64,000 nt of DNA from Mesorhabditis belari (taxonomy: Eukaryota > Nematoda > Chromadorea > Rhabditida > Rhabditidae): assembly GCA_958450365.1 (NCBI GenBank), contig CAUEEP010000731.1, positions 1,408,501-1,472,500 on the forward strand, given 5' to 3'. This document shows, in pieces, positions 58,726 through 64,000 of this stretch. Position numbers and translations under genes: made by a program. The number at the start of each line of letters is the position of its first letter. Within the stretch, counting starts at the first letter, position 1. The notes under the pieces are model-generated. The model did not search any database. It was not told where the DNA came from and saw only the letters and a list, made by a program, of their open reading frames with translations.

Positions 58726-60276
58726 TGAGGTAGAAGGATTGGCGAGAAGACGAGAACATCCAACACTTAGACACTACTAAACCAAAACCACTCGCCAATT
58801 TGCAAAAGTTGAAACTCAACTTTTTTCAATGCCTTTTTTAGTACGCTGCTTTCTCTCCCTCGACACAAAGAGGTGTGGCTAATTTTCTCATCAAAAAAAA
58901 AGCGATGTTCTTTCTCTTCCTCCTCTCCGCACACTTTTTGTCGTCTTTGTCGTTCGGAGATTCTCTTTTTCAAGCCGTTTTTTTTGCATGTAATTTGTCT
59001 CTTTTTGCCTTTTTTTTGTCGCTTATCTTCACTCGTTTTTGTCGAGTTTTGCGGCCAGCCATGGGAAATGGATACGGTAGATCGGATTTTCGGGGTCAAA
59101 TTGGGGAATTTGAAACATTTAAGAGCTTTAGGAGCTTGGGAATGTAAAGAGCTAGACGATTTACTGTAAAAATAGATAGAAATGTGAGAAATGAAATGAA
59201 ATGAAATGAAAGGGTTTCGCTTTAGTACAGTCTATATCGGACGTCCGCGATAAGTTCAATCTAAATCGGACACAACATATATAAAGATCAACGAGTTTTA
59301 CGCTGCTTTCTTCAAGCATTTTTTAACCTTCAAGCAGGAGGCAAACATTAAAACTGCAAAAACTTATTGATGATCTTTCAACTTGAAACTTGGAAAAAGA
59401 AATCGTTCTTTAAAGGAGTTTAAAAAGAATGCAATTATTAAAATGCGATCATTAAAACGCAATCATTAATTGATGAAGAAAGAGTTAAGTTCTTTCTTTT
59501 TTAATACATTTCACTCAATAATATTTCAATAAATAGATTAGAATTAAACTAAAATTTACAGCATTAAGAAAATTGAGTGATTTTCTCGACACTCGACCTC
59601 TCGACATCGTTTGTTTAAATTAGTTTTCTTTTTTCTGTAAATGATTTCCAATTTAGTTTAATATTTAAAAATTTGTATCCCTGGGTTTTCAGGCCTGGCG
59701 GATGGATTACAGTAGTTTTGACTGGAACAAGGTTAATCATAAAGTTTCGTCACTTATCCCAATAAAGTTGAAACATTTATTTTGCATTGGCATTTGAAAG
59801 AGCTTGTTTACTGATTAAAGTCTAGAAATGCTTTGTAAGTTCAAAGAAATGATCAATTGGGATTAGAGGCAATTAGAGACGGGAAATTGAGCTGTTTACT
59901 GCAAGTTTATTCTGGCTTTACCATGTATTTCCACTAGATGTCGACCCTTTTTTATGCAATTCTAAACCTCAGCACAGAAGAAGGTGGATTCAGTTGAAGG
60001 TCCTATACTCTTGAAGATCTCTTCAAGTTATCGTGATTCAAGTTATCGCATTCTCTTCAAGTTTCCCGGATTATTTCCCGATTCGAATATATAGTTGAGA
60101 GAAGGGTTTTGTGCACAATTCAATTCAATTCTAATTCTCGATTCTATTCTGAAATCGTGACCCAAATGGGCATAGCAATTCTCTGTCAATTTTCTGGCAT
60201 CAATCAAGCCATAATGCTTTCCTTGTTTTCTCTTTCCATTCTATAGAAATCAGCTTCTGAATCTAATGTTTTAGAA

Positions 60277-61735
60277 TCGTTGAATCGAAGTTCAAACCTG
60301 TGACCATTAAACTTTTATTCCACTCGCATTTTCCTTCAAAGTTGAAACATACAAAAATAACCGCTCCATAGAATTTATTATTTCACATTGCCAACCAACC
60401 ATTTTGGTTTGTTTTTAATATTTCATTGAACTTTTCATTGGATCACAATTCCAAGATTCACCAAAAAAGAAACTGGTAAACAACTAGGATATTTTGAATA
60501 GAGAAACTCGTCAAATCAAATGATTTCTGGAATCAATCAAGCCAGAATGCTTTCCTTGTTTCCTCAAAATTACTTCTCGCGTTCTCGAAAGTGAATGATT
60601 CTCGAAAAAAGCATTTCCCAACTTTCCCAACTTTTGCCAGGGTTATTTACGATTTCTTGATATTATTGGGTTGGGGAGAATGAGTCGGCGCCGAAAATCA
60701 AAAAAATGTCTAAAACTTCTATTCGACTTCGTCAAATAATATGCGTTTGATATGAGTAGAATGGTTAACTAATTCTCTACAAAATGACATTTAAAAGAAA
60801 ATTCAAACAGCGCCTCCGCTCAAGAAAAAGCCATTTTTTCACAAAAACTAAAAACTGTGATCTAGAAAAAACCATTGGTGGGATCTTCCTGCAAATTTGG
60901 CAACTTAAGTAATTGAATGTGCTCTATCTTTTTTATATAAACACCAAAGAAGGTTTATGTGAAAGAAACTGTTCAAATGATGAGTCGGACTCTTTGCCAT
61001 TTTGACTAGCTGTGTTTGGGAGTCCATAAACTCCACGAAAGAAAAGCTTTGTGGAATCTCTCAAAAGTGATTTTGTAGAGAAATAGTGGATCCTTTTGAT
61101 GAAACCAAACGTATGTTTAAAGAAGGTTTTATGTGTGCAAAAAGTCCCTTTAAAGTTTGGCGCCGACTCATTCTCCCCAACCCAATATATAGTACTATCC
61201 TTTCCTCGTTTTGAATCTCTTTATTCTGAAAATGGGAAAAGATCAGCGTGCTTCTTTATTGCTAATAGTAAACATGATACAATAGTTTACTAAGAACTAA
61301 TTTTTGGTTTAATATTTAGCGATCTACTTGAGGTCAACATTATAAGCCTCGGCCACTCAATTATTTATTTTAAGTTGAAACTTGTAAGTTCTTAACTTGA
61401 TCAACTGCATCTTATCTTTTTCTAGCTGTGAATCTCAATCTAAAAGCACACGAGTTCTCGATTTCCTCAACAATTTCACTCTTCAAACTCTCTGACAGTG
61501 AAAGTGGGGATTGAAATGTGTAAAGGCTAAAATTGAATTCTGTTTTTTTTCGCCTAAAGCTTTTACCCTGAATGGGCATAGCAATTATCGTTGAATCGAA
61601 TTTCAAGTTTACAACTATTAAACTTTGATTCCACTCAAACTTCCCTTCAAAGTTGAAACATGCAAAAATAACCGCTCCACAGAATTTATTATTCCAAATT
61701 GCCAACCAAATTTTGTTTGTTTTTAATTGAATTTT
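60277..61735. repeat. Segmental duplication, copies at 60277-60420 and 61592-61735
   Basis: Shared: CGTTGAATCGAA, CTTCAAAGTTGAAACAT, CAAAAATAACCGCTCCA, AGAATTTATTATT and TTGCCAACCAA. The preceding GGGCATAGCAATT is also shared (60168 and 61572). Confidence 0.85.
60666..61185. mobile_element. Mariner-type MITE, 520 bp, TTGGGTTGGGGAGAATGAGT ends
   Basis: Terminal repeats TTGGGTTGGGGAGAATGAGT (continuing CGGCGCC) and ACTCATTCTCCCCAACCCAA, flanked by TA. No transposase frame inside. It sits between the two copies of the 60277-61735 duplication. Confidence 0.9.
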
Positions 61736-62507
61736 TAATTAAGCTTGCAATTATTGAGTTCTTTGGCTTTTTAAAAATGGCTTTCCATTCCGGCTCTGGC
61801 TTTCCATTCCGTTTTGTCCTCATCCGATTTCGACTTGAGAACTGGTTAACATTGAAATTCTTACTTAGGAATAAAGTTGAAACAGATTTTTCGAAAAATC
61901 AAAAAATCATAATTCCTCGAAACTTTAGGAGTTTTAGTTTTGTGCTTAAATTAAAAACACGAAACTCATTTCTATAGGGCTTAAATTGAAACTCACATTT
62001 TTAAATGTTAGCTTTATTCGGTGTCAAGAACAAAAAGATTACTGTCACTTTTAGAGAGATTTTGATTTTGATTTTGCTTTTGATTTCAAAAAGAAACCCC
62101 GACAAAGAGCAAATTTCCTCGGAGTGACCTTGTGCGGAGAGTTTTTGTCGAGTTTTGCGGCCAGACGCAGGGTACTGTAAGCGTTTTGATTGGATGCAAA
62201 TCAAAAGTGTTCAAATCTTCGCAATATCAAAGAATTTTGAATCAGCGGACGCAAAAAAATTGGGTCAAAAATTTCAAAGCTTTTATTCATTTATTTGAAA
62301 CATCTCTTCAGAAAAGTATCGATTTCCATTTTTTTCTTCTCAATGAAAAGATTTTTGTCTTTAAACTGACCCAGATATACGAAAAGCCATAATATTTATT
62401 ATACGAGAAAAAATACGACGTAGAATCCATATTATACACTGAAGATTACCCATTCCATCAGCTCTTCCTTGCTGTATTCTTTGAAAAATCATTTAGCTTT
62501 ACTTGCT

Positions 62508-62660
62508 GTACTTTGTGCTCTTTCAAATCTCGTAAACCCACCCCTTTTGGCGCACTCAATCCTTAGCTTTCCCCTCGTTGCTGTGAGAGAAAAATTGAAG
62601 AATTGCAGTAGGCCAGAAAGGGAGTGTTTACAAGATTTGACAGTAGCAAAGTACACCTCG
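62508..62660. repeat. MITE, GTACTTTGTGCTCT family
   Basis: Left end CTGTACTTTGTGCTCTTTCA, right end AGCAAAGTACAC; inner TCTCGTAAACCCACCCCTTT mirrored by AAAGGGAGTGTTTACAAGAT. Confidence 0.88.
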
Positions 62661-62679
62661 AAGAACAGGGAACAGTAGA

Positions 62680-62755
62680 TTAGTACAAAGTACAAAGTAT
62701 AAAGTACAAAGTACAAAGTGCAAAGTACAAAGTGCAACGTACAGTACAAGTAGTA
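62680..62755. repeat. AGTACAAAGT microsatellite
   Basis: Tandem ACAAAGT/GCAAAGT units (AAGTACAAAGTATAAAGTAC). The unit resembles the end of the adjacent MITE (CAAAGTAC), so it may have grown from that end. Confidence 0.88.
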
Positions 62756-62811
62756 AAAAGAACCATTTTGAACCTTCTCAACTCCCTAGCTAGTACTGTT
62801 CTTCGAGGTTT

Positions 62812-62945
62812 ACTTTGGTACTGTCAAATCTTGTAAACACCCCTTTCTGGCCTACTTCGAATCAGCATTAAATGTCTCTTCTCTATGCCAAAAAAAAGGA
62901 GTTTTTACGAGAATTGAGAGAGCTTAAAGTACCTTAAAGTACCTT
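62812..62945. repeat. MITE, GTACTTTGTGCTCT family, diverged copy
   Basis: GTACTGTCAAATCTTGTAAA and ACACCCCTTTCTGG at the left, GAGAATTGAGAGAGCTTAAA and GTACC at the right. It is 150 bp from the previous copy, with the microsatellite between. Confidence 0.7.
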
Positions 62946-63316
62946 GAAGAAATAGTGATTTCAAAGCTTGAATGCCAGAATGTTTCCTTTCATGATCAAG
63001 CTTTTCCCATTGAACTAGATTCGAAAGATATTCAGCTGAACGGACTCGAAAAATCGGAACACTTGAATGGTGTTCCAAATTTCGACAAAACCTTTTTTTC
63101 GAGAAAAAGAGAAAAAAAAACCCCATTTCTTTCAGTAGAATATGTTTTTTTTCTTTAAAGAAAAAGGTAAAAAAGGTAAAAGACACGCAAAATTTCAAAG
63201 ATTTCAATCTCCGAACGGAAAAACTTTTCAAGAAAAAATCTTTCTCTGATTTTTCTCAAATGTTCCCGAAAAGGAACGGGAATTTCAAAGAATTTCAAAG
63301 AATTTCCAAATTTTTC

Positions 63317-63699
63317 ATTTCAAAAATAAATTAGGGATTTTATGAGGATCAATTTCGAGAGGAATTAGCTTCAATTGAAGACTTGAAGCTATAAGCTAGA
63401 AGATAGTCAGCTGTAATACGACATTGGCATACTGTAGACAGACAAAAGACAGACAGACCATCAGACAAAAGTCTCGAATTTTGCAAAAACTTTGGCGAAA
63501 ATTTTCGAGCGAAAAAAGAGAGTTTCAAGATGAGGGAGATTTCTTTAAAGTTCACAAAGCTAATTCCTCCTCCCCCGGATCGTGCTTTCATCCAGACTAT
63601 TTAAGGAAACAAATTGCTAGTTTTTTTTTCTATTTCTTCGAGGTACTGATAGATCATTTCAAAAATAAATTAGGGATTTTATGAGTCAATTTCGAGAGT
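63317..63699. repeat. Direct repeat of 43 bp, 340 bp apart
   Basis: CATTTCAAAAATAAATTAGG and GATTTTATGAG...TCAATTTCGAGAG occur at 63317-63360 and 63656-63699. The sequence between shows no inverted ends. Confidence 0.85.
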
Positions 63700-63782
63700 A
63701 ACAAATTACTATTGTTGTTGTATTGTATCGGAAAAATCGAATGTCATCGGGTTTTCGGGGAATTTTCGGATATGCTTATTTA

Positions 63783-63999
63783 GAATATCCAATTGAGCTG
63801 TTTAGATTCTCTGAATCTTCGCCGCTTCTGGTTTGGCCATTAAAATGGTGTTAAATGAACAAGAAAGATATGATTGATATCCAATACAGCTATTTCGATT
63901 CTCTGAATCCTCGCCGCTTCTGTTTGATCATTAAAAGATCCAGCTATATTGAGTGAAAATGACACAAATTTTATTCATGCTAAAATAGTGTTAAATGAA
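63783..63999. repeat. Tandem duplication at the window end, unit about 110 bp
   Basis: Shared ATATCCAAT, GATTCTCTGAATC, TCGCCGCTTCTG, CCATTAAAA and ATGGTGTTAAATGAAC; the second copy runs to the window edge. Confidence 0.85.
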
Positions 64000-64000
64000 C

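Larger units (their letters stand above)
52047..64000. other. Gene-poor spacer upstream of the P450 gene
   Basis: No exon chain could be built on either strand. The sequence is AT-rich with MITEs, foldbacks and local duplications, listed separately. A phrase TTTTTGTCGAGTTTTGCGGCCAG recurs at 59037-59058 and 62146-62167 and reads VFVEFCGQ in one frame, then diverges. This may be a duplicated exon remnant. An open frame at 58875-59147 has a hydrophobic start but no support. 52047 onward should hold the P450 promoter; no clear box is visible. Confidence 0.5.

Overview
The window looks like nuclear DNA of a rhabditid-type nematode. It is AT-rich, its genes have many short exons, and most introns end in TTTCAG. 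Interstitial TTAGGC-like tracts, mariner-family transposons and many small inverted-repeat (MITE) families fit the same picture. Genus and species cannot be told from the sequence. I see no rRNA, intact tRNA, CRISPR array or operon.

Four multi-exon genes are supported by exon-by-exon reading with matching intron phases. (1) 9436 to 663, minus strand: a secreted or membrane-anchored protein of about 690 residues, family not recognised; one junction (exon 4 to 5) is unresolved. (2) 15799 to 21436, plus strand: a type II membrane carbohydrate sulfotransferase of the family 2 type expanded in nematodes; its first exon is not found. (3) 30496 to 37076, plus strand: an arrestin-domain protein of about 403 residues. 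(4) 52046 to 43188, minus strand: a complete 520-residue cytochrome P450 in 15 exons. The four genes appear unrelated in function and nothing suggests that they work as a pathway.

The rest is repeats and debris. A DNA ligase III-like C-terminal gene fragment with its own introns lies in an intron of gene 1, bounded by 34-bp direct repeats. Four mariner pieces are present, two of them internally deleted with intact ends and TA target duplications. One broken LINE 3' end lies at 28.3-28.8 kb. At least eight MITE or foldback families occur, often inside introns. Minisatellites are common, including an 11-bp array in gene 1 that is open in all six frames.

Layout: 0-9.5 kb gene 1 with nested repeats; 9.5-15.7 kb repeats and gene fragments; 15.8-21.4 kb sulfotransferase; 21.4-30.4 kb transposon-rich spacer; 30.5-37.1 kb arrestin gene; 37.1-43.2 kb spacer with weak coding traces; 43.2-52.0 kb P450; 52-64 kb spacer made of foldbacks, MITEs and local duplications with no supported gene. 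I found no convincing novel biological system. The most unusual items are structural: nested palindromes, gene-fragment capture, local inverted copies of exons, and atypical introns.
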